Assembly: GCA_947846985.1 (NCBI GenBank) | Contig: CANTUZ010000011.1 | Location: 29,631,589 to 29,695,588, forward strand | DNA length: 64,000 nucleotides | Origin: Fratercula arctica | Taxonomy: Eukaryota > Chordata > Aves > Charadriiformes > Alcidae | Reading direction: 5' to 3' | Translations under genes and position numbers: made by a program | In this document: piece by piece, positions 51,753-64,000 of the stretch | Numbering within the stretch: the stretch's first letter is position 1 | Layout: every line of letters starts with the position of its first letter | Notes under the pieces: generated by a model | The model's input: the letters and a program-made list of their open reading frames with translations, nothing else | Database searches by the model: none | What the model was told of the DNA's origin: nothing

Positions 51753-53514
51753 AAGTCAGAACTAGAGAAAGCGAATGGAGCAGGAAAGAGCGGTCCAGAA
51801 GTCAAGCTATGAGATGTAAGGAAAAGATTCTGTATTACTTAAAAGCCCTGTACCAAAATGCTGCCAAAATGATGCTGGAAATGAGGCGGGGGACACAGGC
51901 AGCATTGAGCATGTTACCTTACCTGGCTATTTCTGGTGCTAGTCAGCACGCAGCAACGGCATTTGGGAGCCCAGCATGCCTGTTTGCCTTCATTCCTGCC
52001 GTTACGAACAGCCCACACTGTCCTCATACAGATTACTGGTAAACGGGTATTTTAAGCTTACAGGCACCTCTGAAGAGTTTGACTGTGGGATCTACCTCAC
52101 CGCTGAGCCATTTGGTAGGATATTTACCTTTGCTTAAACAATCTCAGCCAGAAATAGTGCCAGAGCTCTTTCCAGACTCTGCAAACCACAGCACGCTTGA
52201 GCACAGGAGCCGGACCCCAAAACCCCAGTATCCCCTCAGCATGGCTGACAGCATCCGAACACGTTTTCAGCTGTTATAATGTGCAAGAATAAAAACCAGT
52301 AGGTATGACTGGTTTAATACAGGGAGTCAAGCCCATTGTTACATCTGTAACATGTAAAATACTTTCCACTAGATGTCTAAGGTCAAACCACTGGTAAATG
52401 AAACACACACAAGCACAGTCTTAACAGCATCCCTGTCACTGCCTGATCTGTGAGCTGGCCCCATCGAATGCACCATTCAATTAAAATTTCTGTGAGTGTA
52501 TAATTACGTGCAGATTTTTTTTCCTCCTAATCCTGTAACTGGATTCACACGCATGCATCCTTTTGCTGCACAGAGCACTACAGAATTCAGTGAGAAGTTC
52601 TGGGGAAAGAGATCCATATATCAGATCAGCACAGCAGGAAAGGGACCCCTTTCTCACCGAGTTTTCCCTGGTCAGGACTTGGACTAGCATCATGCTTGAG
52701 CTGGTCTCAGCGTGTTCCTTAATTCAATAGATCGAGCCAGTGCTCCTCGGAAAGGCACCACCGCATTCCTCTGCAGCCTAAGGGCACACGGCTCTTCCAT
52801 TTTTCAATTTTTCACATGTCCGCCTTTCCCCAGAATCGATCTAATTACTCAACTAAGAAAATACGGTTTCAATTACCCCACCCGCTGGAAGTGGGCTTTC
52901 GCATTAGCCCTAAAACTACAGGATGTTGTACCATGGAGCAGAGCATTTAAAGCCCACAGGATTTCTGCTAAGGCCCTCTCCTGCTCTGCTTCGGGACAGT
53001 TCCTGGGGAGAGAAGCCCCTGCTATGAGAAGTAAAACAAAGTGCTCATTTATGTCCCACTCTTGCAGCATCCACCTCAGGAGAAGGGGAATATGGATCCG
53101 CGTCCCTCTCACTCCCGTCCATAAGCTGTTGTATTGGCTTCACCCATCAGTAAGGATGGGTTTCCACCATCACAGCAGATGTTGAACTGGAAGGGCCTGA
53201 GGGTGGACACATTCTGCTCTGCTTCCCGGCCATGGGGACAACCCAGGGCAGAGGCTGGAGGAGATGAAAGCAAAAGTTCATACCCCAGTCACGGGCTTTA
53301 CAAATGAGAGCACCCTTACTGTGCCCCTGGGGCACCCTCCATGAATGTGCAGAGCCCTCCACAACAGCCCAATTTCCCAGGTCACTTATTAAGCCACAAG
53401 ACTGCAAATGGTGACTGTTCTTGTCCTGTGTGATCTCTCAGCAATGCTTTACAGCAGGTCTGTGTGACCTTCAGCAAACAGCCTTCATCTGCTGTAACCA
53501 GCGTTATCAGTTTT

Positions 53515-53539
53515 ACAGGGGGATAATCAGTCCCCCTGT
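53515..53539. other. Perfect 9-bp hairpin in the SLC16A7 intron
   Basis: ACAGGGGGA and TCCCCCTGT are exact reverse complements around the loop TAATCAG. No gene or transposon is recognised around it. Confidence 0.6.
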
Positions 53540-56188
53540 TTGCCAATCCGGGTGGGAGAGCTGTGGTGTCCAAAGTGTTATCTGCCCGGGCTGGGCCGAG
53601 CTCGCAGGGAACTGTGACAAACTTCAGAAAGCAACATAAGCCTTTCTCCTTCGCAGTCTGAAACCTTAAGTCCAGGCCCTGTGAGCCTGCTTCGCTAAAG
53701 AAGCACAGCGTACAGGATCACAGCACACATGTGTGAGCCACAGCACTTGATCTCCCTGACCAGCCTCACCCACGCAGGACTGAGGGTCAGAGACCTCTGG
53801 GATACTAAGTGCAGCCAGTCAGAGGAGAAAACAGGAGCACAGCAGCTGGATTAAACCTTTCCAGGCACTGGAGAACCCACAGTGAAGGCCATGATAAACA
53901 CTCAACCTCAACCAGAGAAAGCATCATCTAGACTTACACTTTACGAGACACCAGAGAATCCAAACCAAGGTCTCAAACAGTTGGGAAACCAAACTTCCCT
54001 GAGATGCTGCTCCGAGGGCGAAGGTTTTGTAATAGTCCTGAGCAGACCTTTCAAATGCACTGAAGCAAATGCAAAATCACATCCCCAAAATTACTTCCAC
54101 TTAAGTCATCCGGACCTACAGAAACGTCCATGGGCTTTAATGGAGCAGCCTTTCAAAAGCTGTCCCGACTCTCGGCAGAAGCCGGCGCACGCAATATGTC
54201 ACATAGCTGTGCACACTTCAGCACGCAACCCCTGCCAACTGGGGCAGGCGTAGGAAGCACACACACCCCTTCACCCTGCCCAGATGTCTCCAGCGATCAG
54301 CATCACACCCAGCAGATCTGACCGCAGCTCTCCTGCCCTGCTCGGCCACATGCCACCCCTAGCCTATTTCTCGCAGGGGGCTGGTTAGCCATCAAGCATT
54401 AGATAACTTCAGCAGCAGTGTTCTGGGGAGCTTCGGAAAACATCAAATAGCTCAAGTCCAGACAGAGGAATTAAGAAGGGGGAACAACAAAGCCAGCACT
54501 GCAGTTGTGGGAAATAGGAAACACGATTACTGCTTTGCTTGCAGCTACTGCAGAAATTAAAAGTGTGACAGCCTCTGGAAACACGGTGGAATTGAAAAGC
54601 GGGTCCTGTCATTTACCAGTTATTCAGCCTGCATGAAAAGAATAAAGATGCTGTATATTACCACACAGAAAACAATTATGGTAACGTGTGCAGCTTTCAT
54701 CCCAAGGCACCTTTACTTGCTAATACCTGCCTGGTCAAACATGCCAGAACCACAGGCTCCCTGTCCTGGCATCCAAACTAAATCATCCATCCTTCTTGCA
54801 AGCCAACAGCAGAAGCTAACAGGACTTGGGGTGATTTTTGCCTCTTAATTTACAATCAGGTGAGGACAGGGCAAGAGAAACAGCTGGCAAAGCTCTCAGA
54901 AAGCCGCCATTTACCTGGCTCGACCTTGCAGAAGCATCCACACGAACGCTGTCAGAGTCCCTGAAAAGTCATGTCAAGGAGCAAAAGCCACCTCAGCTGC
55001 TGAGCGTGTCCCCAGTGCATGGCTTCTCAGGGACCGCAGCAGCCAAGGCTAGTGTCACCCAGCCAGCGCTGTGCCCACAACCCCACCACCATGGCAGCAT
55101 TGCAACTTCTAATGAGGAAATTAGAAGTAAAATCTAATCGCTCCCTTGCACCCCAACACATTACAAGGCTGATGACACAGAAGTGCCAGTGCTTCGCTGC
55201 GGGAGGGGACGGCATTCCCACCCAACCAGCCCTAGGAATCAAGGTGTCCCTTTCACAACCCAGCAAGTGGCTTCCTCCCTTCTGATGAACTTCAGATGTG
55301 GTGATGGTGTAGATAACATGAGACAGCGGAGGACAGAGGGGGCTGCTGAGCCTCATCCTGCTGCTGGCTTCGCTCAGAGCCGTGCCCGTGGCTCTGCACC
55401 TGCCCTGGCTCGCAGGGCACTGCTGGGGGACACGCTCTCTGCTGGAGCTACCATCAACCCTGCGTAAAAGCAAGAAAAGCCAGCTCAGAAACGCCTTGTT
55501 TTACACCCCAAGCCCTTGCAGAGCAGGGTGCATATACAGTGAGTTCTGTCTGCAGTAAAACTCTGCGGTCTGGAGAGCAACAGTTTGCACCCAATATCCC
55601 CTAAAGATGCTGCTGGGATCATAGCACTCCTGGAAGACTGATGTAATGTGAAGCACTATCCTCGGCCCATATAAATCATGCTGGTTTAGTGCCTGTCCTG
55701 TATAAAGCCTCTCTTTTCTCATACCTGTGGCAGATTTCCATTCGTTGTTAGCTGGTACATGAAAGGCCATGTCAAAGAAGCTGATCTTGGTGGCAAGCAA
55801 AACACAGGAACTCGCCGGTGGGAAATAAAGCAAGCCCTAACTCATTTGTTAGCTTGTCCAATTACTTTTCACCTTGAGTTGTGTTTGCAGAAGTGAAAAG
55901 GACCCTGAAGAGGAGACTGTAAAACCATAACAAAAATGCAAAATACCCTGGACTCTCCTCTCTCCTCTTCCACAAAGCCAGGCCATCTTGTCATTTATTC
56001 TTTTTGAGCCCCTGAACTATGATCCATGGAGGACCATAACGCAGAGTTGGCATTTAACAAGAAATATCAATCCAGACTGGCTTAAACTCTTGCAAGTACG
56101 ACAGTGCTCAAAAAATAGACACCTGAATTGCCTTTCTGTTTTCCTCAATAAGCCTTATGAATTTTTTATGAGCTGCAAAACTTCCAGT

Positions 56189-56207
56189 GTTGGTGCAAAA
56201 CACCAAC
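56189..56207. other. Perfect 7-bp hairpin in the SLC16A7 intron
   Basis: GTTGGTG and CACCAAC pair around a CAAAA loop. Short enough to occur by chance. Confidence 0.45.
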
Positions 56208-57119
56208 GTATTTTTAACAAGGACTAGAACATTCTTCTCTCCCATACTTCTGACCATACATATATATATATCTCGCTTATTTGTAAAGTTTGGTTTGTCA
56301 TCTATTTTAATTAACCTCATACTAACAGGAACAGTTTTCCCCCTTTTCGGTGCAACCTAGCTTGGATGAATTTCTGCTGAAATATTTCTGTGCTCTCAGA
56401 GCAGCAGCTAAGGGCTGAGACCCTGAAGGACAGACCCCATAACCCAGAGGCTTCCATGCAACGTGGGTTTTTTCCAGGTTTCACAAGACTGACCTTCTGA
56501 CAGTGTGAAGTGGCACAGAGCCACTACAAACATCGTATGTCTGCTGGTAAGACCATTTGATGGCCGTGCAGATGACAAAATAGCAACGCTTTAAAATGGC
56601 CCACTGTACAGACCCCAGTGCTGGCAGATGTGGGACCACCAGTGCCCCCATCGCTGGGGCTGCAGCGTGCAGCTCAGCTTTTCCCACTTTTCCACGGTGA
56701 CAAGTGGCTCTAAAGAGCTATTACTGCACAGGGACATTGGTCAGCACCAAAAGGACTGCCCAGATAGTTCATATTTTCCAAACTGCTGTGAAAACACAGG
56801 TAATACTAAGGAACTCAGCACGACACGACTGGCGTCGACTACGTGGAGTCGCTGGGGATGTAAGAAGGAGCGGAACGTACTCAGCTGGGAGGAAAGGGGG
56901 GGAAATCATTTATACTAATAAAACAAAGTCTATTATTACACTAGTGGTAAAAAACGACAGGAGCAGGCCTGCAATTTCCTCAGTAATAATCTCATTCCCT
57001 CAGCAGAATAACAACACTGCCTTTGGCCTCGTAATTTATCCAACAGGGTACCAGCCCATTGTAACAGAGCAACCTCCTCATTACCTCGCAAATGAAAGCA
57101 AGTGCCCCTGTGTTATTAA

Positions 57120-57250
57120 CATGCTGCCAGAATCCGCCAACCTCCCGAGGCGGAGGGGATCAGCGGCAGCAATCAGCACCCGGTAACGATGCTCGGCCCG
57201 AAAGGGGCCGGGAGAAAACACGGGGCACAGTCGCAAATGCAGGGGGAAAG
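57120..57250. promoter_or_regulatory. Small CpG-rich cluster in the large intron, with a GC hairpin
   Basis: CpG-dense sequence (CGCCAACCTCCCGAGGCGG, AGCGGC, CCCGGTAACG, CTCGGCCCG, GGGGCCGGG) in otherwise CpG-poor intron. At 57192-57212, CTCGGCCC and GGGCCGGG pair over 8 positions (one G-T) around GAAAG. A possible intronic regulatory element or alternative promoter; below the size of a standard CpG island. Confidence 0.2.
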
Positions 57251-57799
57251 GGATGAGAGGGTTAAAACCTGCAGCCTTGCAGGCTTTTGCCTTGCTAGAA
57301 AAGAAGTCCAAGGTCCAGGACCTGGATGGCTCATGCTCTCAAGTGTCTGTCACCAGGGCTTGGAGAACTGCTGCTCACCAGCTGACCCACGGTAACTGAC
57401 CCCTGCACGTGCCTGCTCCAGATCACCCGAGAAGAATTGCTGATACCTGGTAATTATTATGTATTAATAGTCTCAACTGCTTGGTTCAGACGGGTTGTTT
57501 TGCACCCGCAATGGCTGAGGAGCCCACACAGAACTGGCTCTTCCTCAGGCGGTGCTGCTGGAGACAGCACGGCCATACATGCCAGTGCTGGAGAACAAGG
57601 GGCAGCGAGCAAATGCCCCAGGTGACAGCCATGGTACCAAATACCCCTCTGCCAGACCGCAAAGGGCAGCTTCCAAAGACCCGTCCACCCCTAAACTGCC
57701 CTGATACCTTCTGTTAGTATTACTTTGCACTGTAAATAATAATTTTTTAAATAAGGAGGCTGAAGTCCAGCACATGCAACAGCAGCTCCAACAGCTAAC

Positions 57800-57964
57800 C
57801 AGTCACCAGAAGCTGCCTTTGAGGCCCCATCCCTGGAGGTGTTCAAGGCCAGGCTGGACGGGGCTTTGAGCAGCCTGGTCTAGTAGGAGGTGTCCCTGCC
57901 CAGGGCAGGGGGGCGGAACTGGATGATCTTTAATGTCCCTTCCAACCTAAACCATTCTGTGACT
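57800..57964 (+). mobile_element. CR1 LINE 3' end, 5'-truncated
   Basis: Contains GCCCCATCCCTGGAGGTGTT-like sequence, AGGCTGGACGGGGCTTTGAGCAG, GGTGTCCCTGCCCAGGGCAGG and GTCCCTTCCAACCTAAACCATTCTGTGA. These are the C-terminal coding part of the CR1 reverse-transcriptase ORF and its short 3' UTR. It sits antisense in the large intron of SLC16A7 and closely resembles the copies at 58930 and 62590. Confidence 0.92.
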
Positions 57965-58929
57965 CCTCATAGGTGAGGAAAATGGTCTGTACATTAAAGG
58001 GGCAATGGCTGCAGTTTCAGCACATCCTCTGTGAGATGCATTACTTGGTCATCAAACTGGTTGGTCTGGGCTCTGTGGTGCTGGGTCCCAGGCAGGATTG
58101 GCACCGTTCCCAGCTGACAAGGCAGTGGGTGTAATGACCTGGTGCAGAAACCAAGCCGCAGCAGCCCTCCCTCCCCTGCATCCACCTGGCACATCCTTGG
58201 GAAGCCAGGGACCCTGACTGCCCACCAGAAACACGTGCATTTACCACAGCAGCAGCCTGATGGAAAAGAAAAGAAGAAAAACAAAGCAGACAAAGCCCAA
58301 GCTTCAGAAAGACAAAGCGTCCTCTTCCTTATCCAGCAATCTTATCTGATCAGCGTTTCGGCATTTCAATTTCCAGATTACACAGCTGACACGCTGCTCC
58401 TGCAGCGCACAGAGGAGCCACAGGCCAACAGCTCCAAAATTGGGGCTGGAGCCAAGGTCCTCTGTGTCACTTTGTATTTAGGCAATTAAATAACCGCTCC
58501 TGCATAGGGATGGCGTCGCAGGTGCCGAGCACACAGCTGCCCGCGCTTAGTGGTTTCCTGGGGCTGCTGGTTTGGATCTCACCCACACAGCAGACCACAG
58601 CCGCTGACCTTCAGAAGGTCACAACATCACGGTTTTTTTTAATTTCTTTCCCATGATTTTTTTAGCTAACCTTCTGCTTTGCCAGGACCACAGACTTTTT
58701 TCCTTTCCATCACTTGAAGCCCAGCTGCAGAACATGAGTCCCCTATGCAGCTGAAACACCTCTTCCCTGAGATCAGCAGTCCTTCGTTGCTGGTCTTAAC
58801 ACATTGCTCAACAAGCAAATTGGTCCCTACCTGGGCATGCTGTCCAAAGGGCTTCGTCCACCTCCTGGAAGCCCTATGTAAGTTGATTAAGAGATCAGTT
58901 ATTCAGGAGAGCCATCCAGGATCAGAAAA

Positions 58930-59062
58930 GCTGCAGGCTGGATGGGGCTTTGAGCAACCTGGTCTAGTGGGAGGTGTCCCTGCCCAGGGCAGGGGGGTTG
59001 GAACTAGGTGATCTTTAAGGTCCCTTCCAACCCAAACCATTCTAAGATTCTGTGATTCTACG
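58930..59062 (+). mobile_element. CR1 LINE 3' end, strongly 5'-truncated
   Basis: Starts near AGGCTGGATGGGGCTTTGAG and runs through TGGTCTAGTGGGAGGTGTCC, GGTTGGAACTAGGTGATC and GGTCCCTTCCAACCCAAACC to short ATTCTAAGATTCTGTGATTCTA terminal repeats. Well preserved, hence fairly young. Antisense to the transporter. Confidence 0.92.
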
Positions 59063-62000
59063 ACCGGTTGGTATCAATGCTCTTGCACTCCTACAGCAGC
59101 ACACAACACATGCTGTACTGACTGGGAAAAGAAGCTTTCACGTGTTTGAACTTCACTTGTGGCAGTGGATTATAACTTACTCTGGGCTGAACACCTGCCT
59201 GTGAAGCATTAACAACATCCCAACCAAAACTCTTTGCTTTCTTGTTCCTTGTTCTTATTAATCTGAGTTTTTATTAAGTCTATCACGTCTGTGTTACTGC
59301 TGCCTGGTGACCTTGCTAGCTCCAATGAAAGGCGAAATGATAAAGCTTTGTGACCAAGTCCACGAACACAGAAATATTTCACCTGAACCTATAGTGCTAT
59401 TATCGCTCTTAAGTAGAACAGGGCTATTTAAAAAAATAAAAAATATAAGCACATATGTGGTGACCTTGCAGGGCTTGAGTGCTCTCTGAGAGTCAGGAGA
59501 AGTATATGAATGTGCAGCACCATCCATTACGGAAATCAAATCATTCCTCATACAGCTTTCTTAACAAAATCCAGGATCATAATGGTGATGCTACCCCAGG
59601 GATTGGCCCCAGAGAGGGAAGACATCTTGTTGCAATGACACGGGGAGGCTGACTGACTCCTGGTGGGACTCCAAGAGGTGGAGATGATAAAGAAAAGGAT
59701 GAAGTCCAGAACCGGGCAGCTGAGCTGCAGGTACGCAGGGAGCACCGGCCTGGGCTTGGGCCATGATGGGAGGATGCCGGATATCCACTGTGGATAAACA
59801 GAGATACTCCTTTTGTTTCAGCCTACACGAAATATCCAGGTGGGAAAGAACATGCCTAGGGAAAACCTAGTGAAAGCCCTACTTGAGAACTTTTATTGAA
59901 CCAATGCCGTAAGCACAGAAGTAAAGTGAGTTGATACGTGATGAATTACTGCAAATATCGCCTGTCCTCCCCTCCTCTCCCTCTCCTCTCTCGTAACCCT
60001 CGCTCAGCACTAAGGGCTGATGATGGAGGTGCTCATGTTGTTTCGGACACCCTCAGGTAACTGAGACATCCCACAGGGTGGTCAGACACAACACAGGACC
60101 CTGAGGACATGGGTGCTGGGTTTCCTGGAAAGACCAGCGAGCAGCCAGCTGCGCACCGCAGATCCTCACTGCATCCATATGGGCTGAGCATCCCAAATGC
60201 AAACCGTGCCCAGGTACTCGCCCTTTTATTTTTCTGCTAAGCCCATGTTATAGAAACTGATGGGAAGCCCATAGCGCAACCACCCAAGCGTAACGCACAA
60301 GGGTAACCCCTTAGCTTTTTAGGAGCAAAGCCACTCATGTGGGAACTCACAGTCTTGGGGCTCTGGGTTTCTCAAAGAACAAGAAAAAGCCCCAGCACGT
60401 GCTGCGGCAGCTCATTTCTCGGCAGCAGGGGATGAAAACAGCAGCAACAGCATGTGAGCGCAGTATCTGCAAAAGGACTCATGCCTTGCAGAGATTATTT
60501 CTTAAACCAGACGACAGCCCCCTAGCCTGCTCCACACAGGCAACCAGCTCTCACGCAAACAGCTCTCTTCCCCACGGCAAGGGGGGTGCCCAGCCGTTTG
60601 GGACTCCACACGCAGAAAATCCACTGCAAAATGCTGGGCAATGCACAAGATGCAATTTTTCCAGGCAGCCCCATCACCGAGTTTTTAGCAGGAAACACAG
60701 TAAAGCCCCCACCGGTCAAGGCACGTCCTGCCCTGGCGCTTCTGGTCCATCAGGCAACGTCTGAGCCAAAACTGGCTTGCAGAGAGCTTGCGCCTCCTGA
60801 GGACTGGCCGAGGCTCTGTCACCCACTTGCTGCTTGGGTGAAAAAACACCGACACCCCCCTTCCCATGCCTCAGGTTCCCCATTTTAGTGCTCTGGTACT
60901 TCCCAACTATTTGCAAGCACTTGGAATGCGCAGAGAGCCCTTCTGGAGGCAGAGAAGGTTTTGATGAAGTTTGGAGCAGACCAGAAGAGAACATTGGCAG
61001 TTTTGATTAAGTTAAAAACTGCAGAATCAAACTCATTATTAATATAGCTTTACACCACTGCATGTTGTAAGGTGCTTTCTAAACCTGTCACTGCAATTTA
61101 TCATGCTAGCAGCGTAATAAAATACAGCTATAAAATTTTGGATTAAATGTTCAAGGTCAATAGTTGACTTTCAACTTCCCAATCTCTTCCTTGCTGCTTT
61201 AGCAGATGCTCTATTAAGCAGCTACAAGCTCTGGGAGAAAGTTTCTTTGGAGAAAATACTCAGTTGTGGAGCATTTCCAGAACTAAATCTTGAGACATTT
61301 CACCCCATTACAAAACAATAAATAATAAATAACAAGAGCAGTAAACACTGGCGCCTGGCTTGAAGATAAAGCTTTTACTTGAGAAATGCTCTCATTTCTT
61401 TTGTGTTCTGCACCTGTCTTGGAAAACAGACAGAAGGTGATTCCCTAATTTTAATAGAAATTTGGATCTGTAGGAACAGCACCCTGGGGATTTTTGGGGA
61501 GTATTAAAGCAGCAAATACCGAGACTGAGACCAAAACTCCGCTGCACTGCATACCGAATAAAAACAGTGTACGGTCCTAACGCAACTTAGCTTTTTATGT
61601 ATTATGGGGCAACAGAAGCAGCACCTATTTACATCTACAAACTGTATACTAACATTCACGCACAAGGCTTAGCAGTACAGCAATTGCAAAAGAAAGAGTG
61701 AGAATCTTCAAAATGAGGAAAAAAATATGGTCAGATGTCTCCTGCTGTAGCCCCAGCTATTCAAGCTTATCAGCTGAAATGACTCTGTGTCAGGATCTGA
61801 TCTCTGAGTTTCACTCAGATGATTTCTGTGTTTTCATTACAATGACGGAAGGAGCATTTTGGCCACACAGTCACCATAAAAAAAAACAACCAACCAAACA
61901 AACAAAAAAAACCCTGAAAATGCAGATACTTTCCTGGATATTAAATTATTCTCTCTATTCTGGCACACGTGCCAGAAAGCTGGCTCACTGTTCAAGCTCT

Positions 62001-62587
62001 AACAGTTGGACATAATAAAAGACACTATTTCTTCCCACGATTCTTACCTCTCTTATAGCCTTAGAGGAGACCATAACAGCTATGAGAACATTCCTGCTAT
62101 TAAATTAGTGGCATCAGTATTTCTTATTTTTAGAATGTTTGGCTACTTTCCCCGATGCTGAATAGGGCAACTAAATTACTAGCAAATTAATATTGCTTAT
62201 CTTTTCCTTCCTGGGAGCTCAACCGCCTCCTGCTTTCCCTGGGTAATGGTTATCTCCAGGGACTCATCTGTGGCCTAGTTTGAAATGTGTCACCCTTAAA
62301 AATGGGAAAAGGGCACCTCAGTTTGGTATTGTGAACACGACATGGGCACACAGCCCAAGTCAGGTGGTGTGAAGGCCAAAGGCTTTAGTTTTTGCGATTG
62401 TATTATTTGAGATTGTCTCCCTGAACAAAACTCATCCCTGCACATGAGGATGTTGGACTGTCCTTGGACGATGGACTCTCCTTAGGAGTCCAAGGAGGCA
62501 GTATGCAAAAGGAAACCCTGCCAAGGGTATGCAGCAGCACAACGGGTGCCTATGATGTTCCACATTTTGACAATGTTGGCATTTTTC

Positions 62588-62785
62588 ATTATGAGGGTGA
62601 TGAGGCACTGGAACAGGTTGCCCAGCGAAGTTACAGATGCCCCATCCCTGGAGGTGTTCAAGGCCAGGCTGGATGGGGCTTTGAGCAACCTGGTCTGGTG
62701 GGAGGTGTCCCTGTCCAGGGCAGGGGGGTTGGAACTACACGACCTTTAAGGTCCCTTTCAACCTAAACCATTCTATGATTCTATG
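62588..62785 (+). mobile_element. CR1 LINE 3' end with last codons of ORF2
   Basis: One frame reads HWNRLPSEVTDAPSLEVFKA, then RLDGALSNLVWWEVSL and GGLELHDL, the C-terminal end of the CR1 ORF2 (reverse transcriptase) protein. The 3' UTR follows and ends in two ATTCTATG repeats at 62769-62785. Truncated at the 5' side like most CR1 insertions; it cannot move by itself. It may start up to about 50 bp earlier. Confidence 0.94.
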
Positions 62786-62973
62786 TCCTCGTCACCCCCC
62801 AGAACCTGATACCCAGGAGCTGAGGTGCAGCAGGAAGCACCTTTAGAGAAGGATGATGGCATCTCCCCCAGTCCCTGGGGGAGATCCTGGTTCCTTTTCT
62901 TTACATCTAGCAAAGACTTTGCTCCATAATACTTTTCTCATTTGGGGTAAGGAATAAGCTCTTCACCCATGAC

Positions 62974-63004
62974 AAAAAAAAAAAAATAAAATAAAAAAAA
63001 AAAA
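62974..63004 (+). repeat. A-rich simple repeat
   Basis: Runs of A interrupted by single T (AAAATAAAATAAAA type). It lies about 190 bp past a CR1 end but is not its tail, since CR1 ends in ATTCTATG repeats. Confidence 0.85.
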
Positions 63005-64000
63005 TTAGAAACGTTGCAAAACAGAAATCCTTTTTTTTTATCAGATTGACAGGGTTTCACCCTGCAGGGTTTGGTCAGAGAAAAGCAATGTTCCCTCATG
63101 CTCCTTTCTCACAAACCTCCCGGTTTGCCCTCCGCAACTGGAAACGTGGAATTGCTGAACATGAACACTGCCGAGAACTACAAGTACCCTATCATAAAGT
63201 CCAGGCTATCCACTTTACTGCACACTAATCTGTTTTACTACTTGTATTATAGTGACAGAATTGTTTTCTGCAACCTAGTTCAGATTAAGAAACTGGGGGA
63301 TAAGACACATTAAAACTTCTGCAATATATATTGCCAGAGCCTCGGCTGGTGTAAAACTGCTTCCTAGGGGAATTAAGCAAAAAGTGAAGGGCAGAAACAG
63401 TCTTGGCTGCTGATTTTTCAGTCTTCGTCTGAAAAACTGGCGCTGCTCTGGTGTTACAAGCTAAAGCCTCAGGTGGTCACTGTAAATCTGCATCCATGCT
63501 GTCAAAGTCAACAGAGCTACTCCAGTGGAGATTTGTGAGTTCATGTGAGTATTTTCAGAAAATACACTTCATTTGCATTATTTACAAAATGCAAACATAA
63601 GCTCTGTCACACAGTAAGCAGCACAGCCTAAAAACATTAGTCCCCACACCAAGGAGTGTGCCAAGGAACCGAGTGACTGTTTCCTGAGGATGTTTGCAAA
63701 CAAAAGCTGTTGTCAGTGAGAGCATCAGACCCTCTGTGCCCTGCCAAGGCACCGGGTGGCACGGCTGCCCCGAGATCCTGGGGACGGGGACATCCCCATG
63801 CGCAGATGCCAGCTCACAGGCAGCCAACCACCCTGCCCAGCCTCGCTGCCCCGAGTCCTGGCCATGTCCACGGCACAGCCCAGGGACATGGCCCAACACC
63901 AGGGAGGGGACACCAACACTACAGCCCTTCCCTGAAGCCAACTGAGCAAACAGCGGAGCCTGCGCACTCGTGAGGAAAGCTTTGGATCTACATGGCCACC

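Larger units (their letters stand above)
50916..64000 (-). other. SLC16A7: Large 5' intron of SLC16A7, continuing past the window edge
   Basis: The protein begins upstream of 50915, yet neither the MCT TM1 signature nor a second start-bearing exon could be found on the minus strand up to 64000. This stretch is therefore read as intron of more than 13 kb. It holds four CR1 fragments, several short hairpins, an A-rich tract at 62974-63004 and a GC-rich end at about 63700-64000. Open frames up to about 157 codons occur on both strands but match nothing I recognise and lack supporting splice or start context. Confidence 0.75.

Noticed and set aside
52712..53185. 157-codon plus-strand open frame in the large intron
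   Set aside because: No recognised domain, no ATG in good context, and the other strand is also partly open. Consistent with chance.
55027..55473. 148-codon minus-strand open frame and overlapping plus-strand frames
   Set aside because: GC-rich DNA with few stops on both strands; the peptide is not recognisable and there is no splice or start support.
56259..56272. Short TA dinucleotide run
   Set aside because: Too short to be of note as a microsatellite.
63690..63973. GC-rich end of the window with open frames on both strands
   Set aside because: Overlapping frames on opposite strands reflect GC composition; no domain, start or splice evidence. The first transporter exon was looked for here and not found.

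Overview
The window looks like nuclear DNA of a bird. Three to four fragments of a CR1 LINE carry the avian-type 3' end (a GGTCCCTTCCAACC-like motif followed by short ATTCTATG-type repeats). No abundant SINEs are seen, coding sequence is sparse, and the one clear gene is split by GT-AG introns. A crocodilian or turtle cannot be excluded from CR1 alone.

The only protein gene I can support is on the minus strand between about 39.7 kb and the right edge. It is a monocarboxylate transporter of the SLC16 family, best matched to SLC16A7 (MCT2). Three coding exons are present: 50772-50915 (144 nt), 45072-45947 (876 nt) and 41961-42253 (293 nt, with the stop). They join in frame, each junction in phase 1, with canonical GT-AG sites. 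They encode the protein from the end of TM2 through TM12 and the cytoplasmic tail. The first coding exon, with the start codon and the TM1 signature, is not in the window, so the intron upstream of 50915 is longer than 13 kb. A 3' UTR of about 2.2 kb probably ends after an AATAAA at 39757-39762 (minus strand).

From 1 to about 39.7 kb no recognisable gene is present. This stretch lies downstream of the transporter and behaves like a gene desert. It holds AT-rich blocks dense in TAAT/ATTA motifs, which are possible conserved enhancers. It also holds an isolated CpG-rich patch with a 39-40 bp G-run tandem repeat at about 28.73-29.03 kb, a long near-perfect inverted repeat at 33437-33539, and an exon-like open segment at 38353-38469 flanked by splice-like AG/GT.

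From 50.9 to 64 kb the sequence is the large 5' intron of the transporter. It contains an old minus-strand CR1 fragment at 51.7 kb, three younger plus-strand CR1 3' ends at 57.8, 58.9 and 62.6 kb, a CpG cluster near 57.1-57.25 kb and several small perfect hairpins.

I did not find a clearly new biological system. The best leads are the CpG/G-run patch in the desert, the 33.4 kb inverted repeat and the exon-like segment just beyond the transporter's 3' end.
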